Translations under genes and position numbers: made by a program | From: SMWD01 sp002729875 | GTDB taxonomy: Bacteria; Pseudomonadota; Gammaproteobacteria; Steroidobacterales; GCA-2729495 | DNA length: 64,000 nt | Direction: 5' to 3' | NCBI GenBank assembly: GCA_036010905.1 | Contig: DASCMH010000009.1 | Location: forward strand, 62,001 to 126,000 | Shown here: positions 43,124 through 51,722 of the stretch, one piece after another | Position numbering within the stretch: the first letter of the stretch is position 1 | How the letters are laid out: each line of letters opens with the position of its first letter | The notes under the pieces: generated by a model | The model's database searches: none | Told to the model about the DNA's origin: nothing | Seen by the model: the letters and a program-made list of their open reading frames with translations, nothing else

Positions 43124-44584
43124 ATGTCTGCGCCATCACAGAAGCCAGACCAGGTCACGACCTGGGAGCATTGGATCAACGGTCAGCCCATACCATCGGA
43201 TTCGGGTCAGTACATGGATGACCTGAATCCGGATGACGATTCCGTCTATGCGCGGCTAGCGGCCGGTACCCGGAACGACATCGACAAGGCAGTGCAGGTT
43301 GCGCAAGCTGCATTCGAAACCTGGTCGAAAACACTCGCATCGGAACGCGAAGCAATCCTGTCGCGGGCGGCGGGCATCGTCGAACAACATCGCCAGGAGT
43401 TCGTCGACATCCTGATCGACGAAGTCGGCTCGCCGGTCGGCAAAGCGCAATTCGAAACGAATTACGGCATCGCCTGTCTGCGCGCCGCAGCCGGGGTTGC
43501 GCGGCAGGTGCGTGGTGAGACACTCCCGCCCGACACACCGGGAAGACTGAGTATCAGCATTCGACAACCGTTGGGCGTCATCGCGAGCATCGCACCGTTT
43601 AATGTGCCGTTCCTGAAACACACAAAGCTCAGTGCAACGCCGCTTGCGACCGGCAACACGGTCGTAATGCTGCCTTCGGAATTCGCCGCGGTAACGGCGT
43701 TACGCCTGGCCGAGATATATAAGGAAGCGGGCCTGCCCGACGGTGTCTTCAACGTCGTCACCGGGCTCGGCGCCGACATCGGTGACAGCCTGACGGCACA
43801 TCCGCTGACGCGCGTCGTAATGTTCACCGGATCAAGCCGGATCGGCCAGCACATCATCGAACTGTGCGCGCCGCGCAGGAAAAAGGTCCTGCTCGAGCTC
43901 GGCGGCAAGAGCCCGCTGGTCGTGTTACAGGATGCCGACATAGATGCCGCCGCACAGGCGGCCGCGTTCGGCACATTCTTCTTTCAGGGCCAGGCCTGCA
44001 TGGCGTCCAGCCGGATTTACGTGGAACGACCGGTGTACGACGAGTTCGTCGACAAGTTCAAGGGTATCGCCGCAAGCCTGGGCATGGGCGACCTGCGTGA
44101 TCCGGATACCTGGCTCGGCCCGATTATCAGCGACCGGCAACGCAACCGGGTGCGGACGCACATCGAAGACGCACGCGGTAAGGGCGCGACGGTAGAAACC
44201 GGGGGCGAATGGGTTGGTAATCGTTGCAAGCCGACAATTCTGACCGGTGTCGGCGAGGGCATGACCGTGTGCCGGGAGGAAACATTCGGCCCGGTGACAT
44301 CCGTTTATCCGGTCGACAGCCCGGAACATGCACTGGAAAAGGCGAACGATACCGAGTTCGGACTCAGTGCAGCAGTATTCACTCGCGACATCGACAAAGC
44401 GCTGACATTGGCACAATCGATTAATTCCGGCATGGTGCATATCAACGCACCGACGATTGCCGACGAACCCCACGTGCCGTTCGGCGGTGTCGGCGAGAGC
44501 GGCTTCGGTCGTGAAGGCACCGACATCGACATCGACACACTGACGGAGTGGAAATGGATAACGGTACAGTTACCAACCGGCTGA
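43124..44584 (+). CDS. Aldehyde dehydrogenase family protein
   Basis: NAD(P)-dependent oxidation of an aldehyde to the acid. The 486-residue protein has the catalytic glutamate in LLELGGKSPLVVL, the catalytic cysteine in FFQGQACMASS, the coenzyme-binding VMFTGSSRIG and the late motif EETFGPVTSVYP. Overall it resembles benzaldehyde, vanillin and salicylaldehyde dehydrogenases. The ATG at 43124 has AGGAGG at 43110-43115. The next gene makes aldehydes from 2-oxoacids, so the two enzymes probably act in sequence. Confidence 0.92.
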   Translation: MSAPSQKPDQVTTWEHWINGQPIPSDSGQYMDDLNPDDDSVYARLAAGTRNDIDKAVQVAQAAFETWSKTLASEREAILSRAAGIVEQHRQEFVDILIDEVGSPVGKAQFETNYGIACLRAAAGVARQVRGETLPPDTPGRLSISIRQPLGVIASIAPFNVPFLKHTKLSATPLATGNTVVMLPSEFAAVTALRLAEIYKEAGLPDGVFNVVTGLGADIGDSLTAHPLTRVVMFTGSSRIGQHIIELCAPRRKKVLLELGGKSPLVVLQDADIDAAAQAAAFGTFFFQGQACMASSRIYVERPVYDEFVDKFKGIAASLGMGDLRDPDTWLGPIISDRQRNRVRTHIEDARGKGATVETGGEWVGNRCKPTILTGVGEGMTVCREETFGPVTSVYPVDSPEHALEKANDTEFGLSAAVFTRDIDKALTLAQSINSGMVHINAPTIADEPHVPFGGVGESGFGREGTDIDIDTLTEWKWITVQLPTG

Positions 44585-44597
44585 GCATAAATCCAGC

Positions 44598-46238
44598 ATG
44601 ACCATAACGGACTTTCTACTGGCTCGGCTGAAAGCGATCGGCATCGATCACCTGTTTGGAATCCCGGGCGACTATATCCTGCCGTTTTTTGAGGCGCTGG
44701 ATGGCAGTGATATAAAGCATATCGCGCCGTGCAACGAACTGAATGGCGGCTATGCGGCGGACGGCTATGCCCGTTTACGCGGCGCGGGTGCGATCGCGGT
44801 GACCTACGGCGTGGGAGCATTCAGCCTGATCAACGCGGTTGCCGAAGCCTACGCGGAACGCGTACCGCTGGTAGTGATTTCCGGCGGCCCGCCGCGCCAG
44901 GACTATCGTGACCAGGCGATCAAACACCACATCCTGCCGGACAGATACGCTGCATCACTGCAGATATTTGAGCAGGTAACCGTCGGCAGCTTGTTACTGG
45001 AAGATCCGCAACGTGCGACCGAGCAGATCGATGACTTGCTGCGGCTGTGCCTGCGGGAACGCCGGCCCGTATACCTCGAGTTTCCGCTGGATTTACAGCG
45101 CCAGCCTTGCAGTGAGGTGCCGGAGTGGGCTTCATCAGTGGCTACCGGCGATCCGGCGGCTACGGCGGCTGCATTGGACATGCTGACGGCACGGCTAACC
45201 GACTCGAGAAGATGCGTGCTGCTGGTCGGTCACGAAGTGCAGTCATTCGGACTGCAGGATGAGGTTCGCACGCTGGTCGATCGCACCGGTGTAGCCATTG
45301 CATCAGTGTTCTCCGGTCGGGCCGATTTTATCGAGGATCATCCGCGCTGCGTTGGCATGTATCACGGCATGGGCAGCACTGAGGCAGTCCGCTCATTCGT
45401 CGAGGATGCTGATACCGTCATCTGGTTTGGTGCTGTTGCATCCGACTTCAACAAGGGCGGTTCGACAGCAAATCTGACCCCTGATCAGGAGATACGGGTT
45501 TTCAACGATTGTGTGAATGCATCGGAAGGCGTCTTTGCGCCGGTCAGGCTTCACGATATCGTGACCGGATTGCTCGCGCGTATTCCCACAGACCATTGGG
45601 CCGAAGTGGACATTCCGACACAAGGTTTTGCCTACCTGCCTGATGCAGATTTCCAGTTTGTTCCGGAGGCTCCGATTAGCAGCGATCGCTTTTTTCGACG
45701 CATCGCCGGCTTTCTGCGTAGCGACGATGTGATCCTCGGAGACGCCGGTCCGATGATCAGCATGTCACACACCCAGTTACCTGCGGGTGCGAGATTCGTC
45801 ACATCAGGCTACTGGGCATCTATCGGTGCAGGTTTCGGCATGACTCTCGGCGCTTGTTTTGGTGCCGAACCGGACAAGCGAATTCTGGCTTTTGAAGGCG
45901 ATGGCTCGTTCCAGATGACTGCTCAGGAATTATCGACCATGGTTCGTTTCGGCAAAACACCGATCATTTTCCTGATCAACAACAAGGGATATACCGCCGA
46001 GCGCCTGATTCACGACGGCGCATTCAACGACATACAGGATTGGCAGTATTGGCGCCTGCCGGAGATATTTGGAGGTGTTGTCGGTTGCGAAGTACGAACT
46101 GAGGCTGACCTGGAGGATGCGTTACAACGGGCGGAGGATTTCGTCGGCCCCGGTCCATTGATGATAGAAATTCATCTTAATCCACTGGATGTATCAGAGG
46201 CGTTTGCGCGCATGAGCGCCGGGCTGCGCAGCCGTTAG
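44598..46238 (+). CDS. ThDP-dependent 2-oxoacid decarboxylase (pyruvate/phenylpyruvate type)
   Basis: Protein of 546 residues with the three ThDP-enzyme domains. The activating glutamate is E47 in PCNELNGGYAADGYAR. The paired histidines H110-H111 (AIKHH) are those of pyruvate, indolepyruvate and phenylpyruvate decarboxylases. The ThDP/Mg motif runs from GDGSFQMTAQ to NNKGYT. It would release CO2 from a 2-oxoacid and give an aldehyde for the ALDH encoded 13 bp upstream. Aromatic 2-oxoacids are favoured by the gene neighbours, but specificity cannot be read with certainty. Confidence 0.88.
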   Translation: MTITDFLLARLKAIGIDHLFGIPGDYILPFFEALDGSDIKHIAPCNELNGGYAADGYARLRGAGAIAVTYGVGAFSLINAVAEAYAERVPLVVISGGPPRQDYRDQAIKHHILPDRYAASLQIFEQVTVGSLLLEDPQRATEQIDDLLRLCLRERRPVYLEFPLDLQRQPCSEVPEWASSVATGDPAATAAALDMLTARLTDSRRCVLLVGHEVQSFGLQDEVRTLVDRTGVAIASVFSGRADFIEDHPRCVGMYHGMGSTEAVRSFVEDADTVIWFGAVASDFNKGGSTANLTPDQEIRVFNDCVNASEGVFAPVRLHDIVTGLLARIPTDHWAEVDIPTQGFAYLPDADFQFVPEAPISSDRFFRRIAGFLRSDDVILGDAGPMISMSHTQLPAGARFVTSGYWASIGAGFGMTLGACFGAEPDKRILAFEGDGSFQMTAQELSTMVRFGKTPIIFLINNKGYTAERLIHDGAFNDIQDWQYWRLPEIFGGVVGCEVRTEADLEDALQRAEDFVGPGPLMIEIHLNPLDVSEAFARMSAGLRSR

Positions 46239-46573
46239 CTTGTTATCCGTTTGAAAATCTGAAAATCATCATTCCCTGCCGGAGTAACGATGAACTGAAA
46301 GTATCTATTCGGCAATCAGGCTGCCTTAATACAGGAGCCTGCACATGCGATTACTGCCACCGTTAGAGAAGCTATTGCATGCAGACAATCCGGAGATAAG
46401 AAAACAATCCTGATGGCTTTATGCGGGCATGGTCATTAGGATCTCGCATCTTGCAAAAAACATCTTACGTAGTGAGATGATATATACAGGTCTTGATCAA
46501 AACATAATAGATAATGTGTTATATGGCTTCCCGGCTGTTAAAGGTTAATCCGGCTAATTAATGGAGCGATTTA
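46239..46573. other. Intergenic region with a short interrupted reading frame
   Basis: About 335 bp, clearly more AT-rich than the genes to the left. A 22-codon frame with AGGAG upstream starts at 46345 and stops at TGA (46411-46413). The same frame continues open to TAA at 46546-46548. The combined 68 codons look protein-like (SHLAKNILRS, DQNIIDNVLYGFPAVKG) but match nothing I know. It may be a broken small gene or chance. Confidence 0.3.
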
Positions 46574-47140
46574 TTGGCTCGTGTCCCCATCATAGAACCC
46601 AGTGATATAGATAATCCGGAAATGGCCGGGATATTCGCCTGGGTAATCGATATGGAGGGAAGCATCCCCAACCATTTTAAGGTCGAATTAAATTTTCCGG
46701 AATTTTTCATTGCCAAGTTGAGCGCCACAAAGATTCTTTGGGAAACTGGTGAACTGTCCATATCCGAGATTCAAAAAATAGGCATACTGGTATCGCAGGC
46801 GAATGGATGCGCTTATTGCACGGCTGCCTTTTGCACAATCTGGAACTTTGGGTTGGGCGCAACCCGCAAAGAAATTGAGGCATTACTCAGTCAGGGATCA
46901 GGTTACTGTGAATCCGCGAGAGAAAGCGTAATGCTGAACTATGCATTAAAAGTGAACACCGATGCCACAAGTATTACTGACAACGATATTGATCAACTGA
47001 GAGATGCCGGGTTTGGTGATAAGGGGATTGTGCAAATAACGCACCTGGTTAGTGATTTTGCGTCATATAACAGGCTGAATCTGGCACTAGATACCGAATA
47101 CGATTACGATATTTTGTGGAAGACGCTCGGTGGCTTCTAA
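46574..47140 (+). CDS. Carboxymuconolactone decarboxylase/AhpD-like protein
   Basis: Protein of 188 residues with the CMD fold. The redox pair is present in NGCAYCTAAF, but the histidine that normally follows (CxxCxxxH) is phenylalanine. AhpD-type proteins reduce peroxides or peroxiredoxins through this site, while others are lactone decarboxylases. The altered site makes classical AhpD activity doubtful. The start is TTG with GGAG at 46563-46566. Base composition is lower in GC than in the cluster to the left. The gene is followed by a second FAD oxidoreductase. Confidence 0.8.
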   Translation: MARVPIIEPSDIDNPEMAGIFAWVIDMEGSIPNHFKVELNFPEFFIAKLSATKILWETGELSISEIQKIGILVSQANGCAYCTAAFCTIWNFGLGATRKEIEALLSQGSGYCESARESVMLNYALKVNTDATSITDNDIDQLRDAGFGDKGIVQITHLVSDFASYNRLNLALDTEYDYDILWKTLGGF

Positions 47141-47446
47141 GCCCCGCATATTATTGTTAATTGTGCAATTGCAGCCCGCTTCCTCATTAACCTGATAGTC
47201 GGCTATCAATGGGCTCCTCCCTATTTCCGATTATCCGATTATCCGGTTGTCCGGTTGTCTAAGGCAGCAGGAGAAATGGACTGCTGGATCAGCGTACCGT
47301 GGTTAAATCCCGCGCCATGCTGTAACAAAAATTACACAACCTGCAACAAGCAGAAAATGGTCTTATTGGCGCCATGTGTTATGACGACATACAGTAGATA
47401 ATGTGACCTTATATAATTTTCAGGGTAGCTTCTAAGCTTCATTATA
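47141..47446. other. Intergenic region with octamer repeats
   Basis: About 306 bp without a gene. It holds four 8-bp repeats (47227-47258) and, close to the following gene, TATAAT at 47412-47417 as a possible -10 element without a clear -35. Nothing else is recognised. Confidence 0.45.
47227..47258. repeat. Four tandem 8-bp repeats
   Basis: Two copies of CCGATTAT are followed by two copies of CCGGTTGT without interruption. The second pair differs from the first at two positions, so one octamer expanded twice or was copied and diverged. It may be prone to slippage; it lies outside coding sequence. Confidence 0.8.
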
Positions 47447-48940
47447 GTGGATAAGTCAAAATCATCGCGGCGCAGGATACTAAAACAATTTGCATCCCTG
47501 AGCGCACTGGGTGCCGTTAATATGTTGCGCGCTCAGGGAACATATGCAACAGAAAGCAACAGCAAAGCTCAGGTCAAAGGATTCAAGGGTTATGTCATTA
47601 ATAAACAGGACAGAAACTATGAGTCTATTCGTCAATCCATGCACTGGCACCGCTCCAAGCCCAATCGCTACCCCGATCTAATTGTACAGGCACGCAATGA
47701 GCAGGACGTTATTGCCGCTGTCTCGCATGCAGCCAACCATAAACTTAAAATCTCGGTGCATAGCGGCGGGCACAACGCTATGGGGTCCTCACTCAGAAAT
47801 GGCGGCATGCTGCTTGATGTGGGGGGCATGGCCAACCTGGAGATTGATACCAACAGGCAACTGGCTTCCATACAACCAGGGGTCAGAAGCATTCAGTTAA
47901 TGGCAGCTGCGCGTGATAAGGGTCTGAGCTTTCCTGTCCCCCATTGTCCAACAGTTAGTCTTAGCGGGTTTACCATGGGCGGCGGTCAAGGCATGAACTG
48001 GGGTAGTCGCAGTGGCATGGCCTGTTTTTCCATCGCCGCAGCCGACATCGTTACTGCTGATGGGCAACTTCGTCATGCCAGTCCGGATCAGAACCCGGAC
48101 CTGTACTGGGCGGTTCGTGGTGGCGGCCCCGGATTTTTCGGTGTTGTGACCCGACTGTGGCTGGAACTCTACCCCTTGCCAAGGGCGGTCCACACAAGCA
48201 ATTACATTATTCCGCTAGACAAGCTGGATGAAGCCACTGCAATTTTAGACGAGTTGGTAGCAATCAAAAGTGATCGTGTCGAACTTATTAACCTGCTGGT
48301 TCATAATCCTGCCGCTCCAGCCGATGCGCCCTCACATGACTCAAAGATCTGTTTTGTCAGTGCCTTTGCATTCGGAAATTCCGCTGAAGAATCAACCGAT
48401 TTGCTGGCTCCGATGAGCGCTTCCAAACTGGGACCGATGAGCATTCACAAGGAAGAGAACCTGCCGTTCTCTTTTGAAGATATCTATAGCCAGTATTTCA
48501 GTCTCCAGGTATCCCCGGGCATGATGGCACGCTACAAGGTCGACAATGTAATGACCGATGAACCGGCAAAAGTTTTGCGCAATCTGACAAATCATTTCCG
48601 CAAAGCACCCTCGCCCCACGCCCACGTACTGACAGCGATGGGACTGAACCTTAAACCTCATGATGATGCCTGCTTTTCTTCCATCGCCAGCACATATGTT
48701 GGTTGCTATGCTATCTGGGAGCATGAACAAGACGACGATGCCAATTATGAATGGCTGGGCAATTGCATACCGCTTATGGATCCATATAACAAAGGCCACT
48801 ATGTAAATGAGGTGGAACCCCGCTTTAATCCGAACCGTCTACGCGAATGTTTTTCCAGCGGAGCCTGGGCACGCCTTGAAAAGTTGCGTGCCAAATACGA
48901 TCCAGCGGGTGTATTTCATCACTACCTGCGCGAAACCTAG
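47447..48940 (+). CDS. Tat-exported FAD-linked oxidoreductase (BBE/VAO family), paralogue 2
   Basis: Flavoprotein of 497 residues with a Tat signal (SSRRRILKQFASL). Its FAD-binding_4 domain carries H109 in SGGHN and C167 in PHCPTVSLSG, so both residues used for bicovalent FAD are present. The C-terminus is YDPAGVFHHYL. It aligns over its length with the protein at 39996-41465, which keeps the histidine but has threonine at the cysteine place. The two copies are about 6 kb apart and differ in base composition, which argues against a recent duplication. The start is GTG at 47447. Substrate unknown. Confidence 0.85.
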   Translation: MDKSKSSRRRILKQFASLSALGAVNMLRAQGTYATESNSKAQVKGFKGYVINKQDRNYESIRQSMHWHRSKPNRYPDLIVQARNEQDVIAAVSHAANHKLKISVHSGGHNAMGSSLRNGGMLLDVGGMANLEIDTNRQLASIQPGVRSIQLMAAARDKGLSFPVPHCPTVSLSGFTMGGGQGMNWGSRSGMACFSIAAADIVTADGQLRHASPDQNPDLYWAVRGGGPGFFGVVTRLWLELYPLPRAVHTSNYIIPLDKLDEATAILDELVAIKSDRVELINLLVHNPAAPADAPSHDSKICFVSAFAFGNSAEESTDLLAPMSASKLGPMSIHKEENLPFSFEDIYSQYFSLQVSPGMMARYKVDNVMTDEPAKVLRNLTNHFRKAPSPHAHVLTAMGLNLKPHDDACFSSIASTYVGCYAIWEHEQDDDANYEWLGNCIPLMDPYNKGHYVNEVEPRFNPNRLRECFSSGAWARLEKLRAKYDPAGVFHHYLRET

Positions 48941-48965
48941 TCAATAGTCACAATGATCAGGATCT

Positions 48966-49187
48966 ATGCAGCTTGCAGATGTGCGTCGTCAGATTAATTT
49001 TGCGCGACCGGACAGAGTCAGCGCCCATCACCATTGGCCGCAGCCAGGTTACGGGATATAACTGCACGCGGACATCGGCTTCACAAAGCTTGTTAATGAA
49101 ACGTGCGGCATTGTATCGTTCCCCGAGCATGATGCAGATCCCCTCATGCGGCTTTTTGGCACTTTAGATCTGGATCAGGAATTTTAG
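48966..49187 (+). pseudogene. Possible remnant of a small gene, interrupted by a stop codon
   Basis: From ATG at 48966 (with AGGA upstream) a frame runs to TAA at 49059-49061 and then continues open to TAG at 49185-49187. Both parts look protein-like (LADVRRQINFARPDRV, then LVNETCGIVSFPEHD). I cannot name a family. The open lengths are short enough to arise by chance, so this is a weak call. Confidence 0.25.
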
Positions 49188-49198
49188 GCCAGAATCAG

Positions 49199-50635
49199 AT
49201 GATTGTAGAAAAATCTTATCGGACTCTTGGTGGCACCCTGCTGGCCGCCGGCATCATTTTAGCCGGGCTGCTGAACGTCTCGACACGAGCCGAAGCGCAA
49301 TCTGCCCGACCCAATATCGTCGTCATGATGGCCGACAACCTCGGCTATGGGGACGTTGGTGCATACGGCGGTAGCAGGGCGCCAACACCCAGGATCGACG
49401 CACTGGCGAGGGAAGGCATTCAACTTGCCGATTTCCAGGTTGAGCCGAACTGCACACCGAGCAGAGCCGCTTTTCTTACCGGCCGGCTGCCGATACGTTC
49501 AGGTACTTCCGGCCTGGCAGCCCCCGGCACTAAAACCGGACTCGCACCCGGAGAAATCACCCTGGCAGAATTATTGCGGGAAGCCGGTTATAGCACCGCT
49601 TTGTTTGGAAAATGGCACCTGGGCGAATCGCTGGAGCGCCAGCCACAGTTCCAGGGATTCGATGAATTCTGGGGGATCCTGACACTGATAACACCCGCCT
49701 CGGCAGAGATCCCCGGTTACCACCCGAAATTCATCAGACACCAGGATGTTCTGCAGGCCAGGCGGGATCAAAAACCGATAATAACCGGGAAGCTGAGTAT
49801 GGAATACCGGGCTGAAATTGACCGGGATATGACCATCAAGGCGAAGGACTATATAGCAGCACAAGCGCGCACCGACAAACCCTTCTTCCTGTTCGTTTCC
49901 TTTACTAATCCGCATCATCCGGTCCTTCCGCATCCCGACTTTAAGGGCAAATCGGGTGGCGGCGCCTATGCCGATGTTCTGATGGAACTGGATTACAACT
50001 CCGGGGTAATTCTGGACACCATCGACAAGCAGGGATTACGCGACAACACGATCGTTGTCTGGATCAGTGACAACGGACCAACGACCTATTCCGAGCCGGA
50101 TCAGAATGGCGACTCAGGCCCCTGGTCCGGGGAACTCGGCAGCGCATGGGAAGGGGGGCTGCGAACGGCGGGAATGATTCGCTGGCCGGAAAAAATCGAA
50201 TCCGGCCGATTATCCGCAGACTTGTTTCATATTCTTGATTTCTTCCCGACCATCGCAACATTTGCCCAGGCCACCATACCCAACGACCGACCTATCGATG
50301 GCCTCGACCAGTCCGATTTTCTGCTCGGCAAACAAGCAACCTCGAACCGGGATCATACGATCGTCTTCTACAATCAAAAGTTGACGGCCGTTCGTTGGCA
50401 TCAATATAAATTTCTCAAAGTCGCACATGAAAAAGAACACAGTATTCTGTACCCGCCGACAGAGCTCCCACTGCCACAAATATTTAACCTGAGAATGGAC
50501 CCCAAGGAACGGCACAACTTACTGGGAATGAAAGGCTATGCCCCACTACTACGACAATACTATGGACTAGTTGGTCGTTACATGCAGACACTGAAAGCCA
50601 AAAACGGCAGAACCGGGAAGAAAATCAGAGACTAA
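49199..50635 (+). CDS. Sulfatase (arylsulfatase family)
   Basis: Exported sulfatase of 478 residues. It has a signal peptide (hydrophobic LLAAGIILAGLLNVSTRAEA), metal-site residues in MMADNLGYGD, and the formylglycine motif C85-T-P-S-R, so an FGE-type maturase elsewhere in the genome is needed. Further metal-site residues lie in KWHLG and in the ISDNGPTT segment. It would remove sulfate from an aryl or other sulfate ester in the periplasm. It stands at the end of the catabolic cluster with convergent genes behind it. The hairpin at 50640-50661 (CAGCATA/TATGCTG) is a weak terminator candidate. Confidence 0.9.
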   Translation: MIVEKSYRTLGGTLLAAGIILAGLLNVSTRAEAQSARPNIVVMMADNLGYGDVGAYGGSRAPTPRIDALAREGIQLADFQVEPNCTPSRAAFLTGRLPIRSGTSGLAAPGTKTGLAPGEITLAELLREAGYSTALFGKWHLGESLERQPQFQGFDEFWGILTLITPASAEIPGYHPKFIRHQDVLQARRDQKPIITGKLSMEYRAEIDRDMTIKAKDYIAAQARTDKPFFLFVSFTNPHHPVLPHPDFKGKSGGGAYADVLMELDYNSGVILDTIDKQGLRDNTIVVWISDNGPTTYSEPDQNGDSGPWSGELGSAWEGGLRTAGMIRWPEKIESGRLSADLFHILDFFPTIATFAQATIPNDRPIDGLDQSDFLLGKQATSNRDHTIVFYNQKLTAVRWHQYKFLKVAHEKEHSILYPPTELPLPQIFNLRMDPKERHNLLGMKGYAPLLRQYYGLVGRYMQTLKAKNGRTGKKIRD

Positions 50636-50846
50636 GAACCAGCATACGTAAGCCTATGCTGTTGGACACGAAGCTCTCGACAATGACCAAGTGAATCCAG
50701 AAATTACCTCAGGAATTTATGAATATATTAGTGATATAGAAAAATCTATATCTTAGCACTGACGGAAACGGATCATCGGATCAGTCAGAATGACTAAACG
50801 ACGTTTTATGACTCGGTTCACCATCCGTGACTATGCACACGGCATG

Positions 50847-51158
50847 CTACTCGGGAACATACACGAACGAACCGTCCTTGAGGCGATATGCTACACCTGC
50901 CTTCGTTCCCTCACCTTTGCCCATTTGATCCGTAGCCTTGTATTTCTCCATCTTCTCCGCGTCCTTTATGATGATTTCCATGTTCTCCGAGTTTGGATTC
51001 TTGACAATAATGACCTCATCGTCGTTGAACGGATTCAATGGATTCAGGGCAATAACGATAAGTAATGCGGCCACAATTACTACAAATAGATCAACCAGAT
51101 TGACCACTGATAAAATCGGATTAAGCTCTTCATCCTCGTCTAGTATTCTCAGTGCCAT
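50847..51158 (-). CDS. DUF2149-family membrane protein
   Basis: Protein of 103 residues: a short cytoplasmic start (EDEELNPILSVVNLVDLF), one membrane helix (VVIVAALLIVIALNP) and a periplasmic tail ending YRLKDGSFVYVPE. DUF2149 proteins occur next to TolQ/ExbB-like channels and CobN-like chelatases. The NPILSVVNLVDLF segment with an Asp at the start of the membrane helix recalls TolR/ExbD, so it may be the small partner of the channel protein encoded 3 bp upstream. It is the last gene of the leftward three-gene operon. Confidence 0.82.
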   Translation of the reverse strand: MALRILDEDEELNPILSVVNLVDLFVVIVAALLIVIALNPLNPFNDDEVIIVKNPNSENMEIIIKDAEKMEKYKATDQMGKGEGTKAGVAYRLKDGSFVYVPE

Positions 51159-51161
51159 CGC

Positions 51162-51683
51162 TTAAACCCCCGTCGACTGCAGTTGCTTCTCGGCCTTGGT
51201 TATCTCTTCAGCAAACCAGCGCTTTTTTACCCCGGCTACCCAGAATGTCAACGATGCGGCCGCCAAAGCCAAAATCACCGCCGTGAATGCGGTACGCAGC
51301 AATTCACCCATTAGCACAACGTTGTTCTCCGTGAGTGACAGTAATGCCGGTCCCATCGGGATCAGTGTTGCGATCAGGCCCAGCATCGGACAAACACGGG
51401 TCACCAGCCGCACAACTTCCAACTGTCGCAACGCATAGACCTCAATTTCATTAAGCGAAGCATTCGGTCTTTGCCGATGAAACTGGACGATCGGGTAACC
51501 GGACAAGTCGCCGTCCGGATACACCAATGCATGAAATTGATCCCTGTTACGGTAGCGCAGCACCGCCATCATCGTAAAGCGCCCGGTCTCGAACAGAGCA
51601 TAGATGAAAGACAGATAGATTACCCACAACACTGGCTCCATCATAATCTGCGAAATGTCGTAGAACCAATCGTGTAGCTGCAT
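51162..51683 (-). CDS. MotA/TolQ/ExbB-family proton channel protein
   Basis: Inner-membrane protein of 173 residues with three hydrophobic helices (EPVLWVIYLSFIYALF, CPMLGLIATLIPMGPALLSL, LLRTAFTAVILALAAASLTFWVAG). The second and third match the conserved GLIATLIPMGPAL and TAFTAVILALAAA region of ExbB/TolQ. The ATG at 51683 with AGAAGGG upstream is preferred to a TTG 24 bases earlier. It lies between the CobN-like gene (39 bp) and DUF2149 (3 bp) and probably couples the proton gradient to the exported chelatase-like protein. Confidence 0.87.
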   Translation of the reverse strand: MQLHDWFYDISQIMMEPVLWVIYLSFIYALFETGRFTMMAVLRYRNRDQFHALVYPDGDLSGYPIVQFHRQRPNASLNEIEVYALRQLEVVRLVTRVCPMLGLIATLIPMGPALLSLTENNVVLMGELLRTAFTAVILALAAASLTFWVAGVKKRWFAEEITKAEKQLQSTGV

Positions 51684-51722
51684 GGAATCTTTACCCTTCT
51701 GTATCAATATAAATGCTGAATG

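Noticed and set aside
46411..46413. In-frame TGA as selenocysteine codon
   Set aside because: No selenoprotein family is recognised, no suitable hairpin was seen after it, and the frame itself is doubtful.
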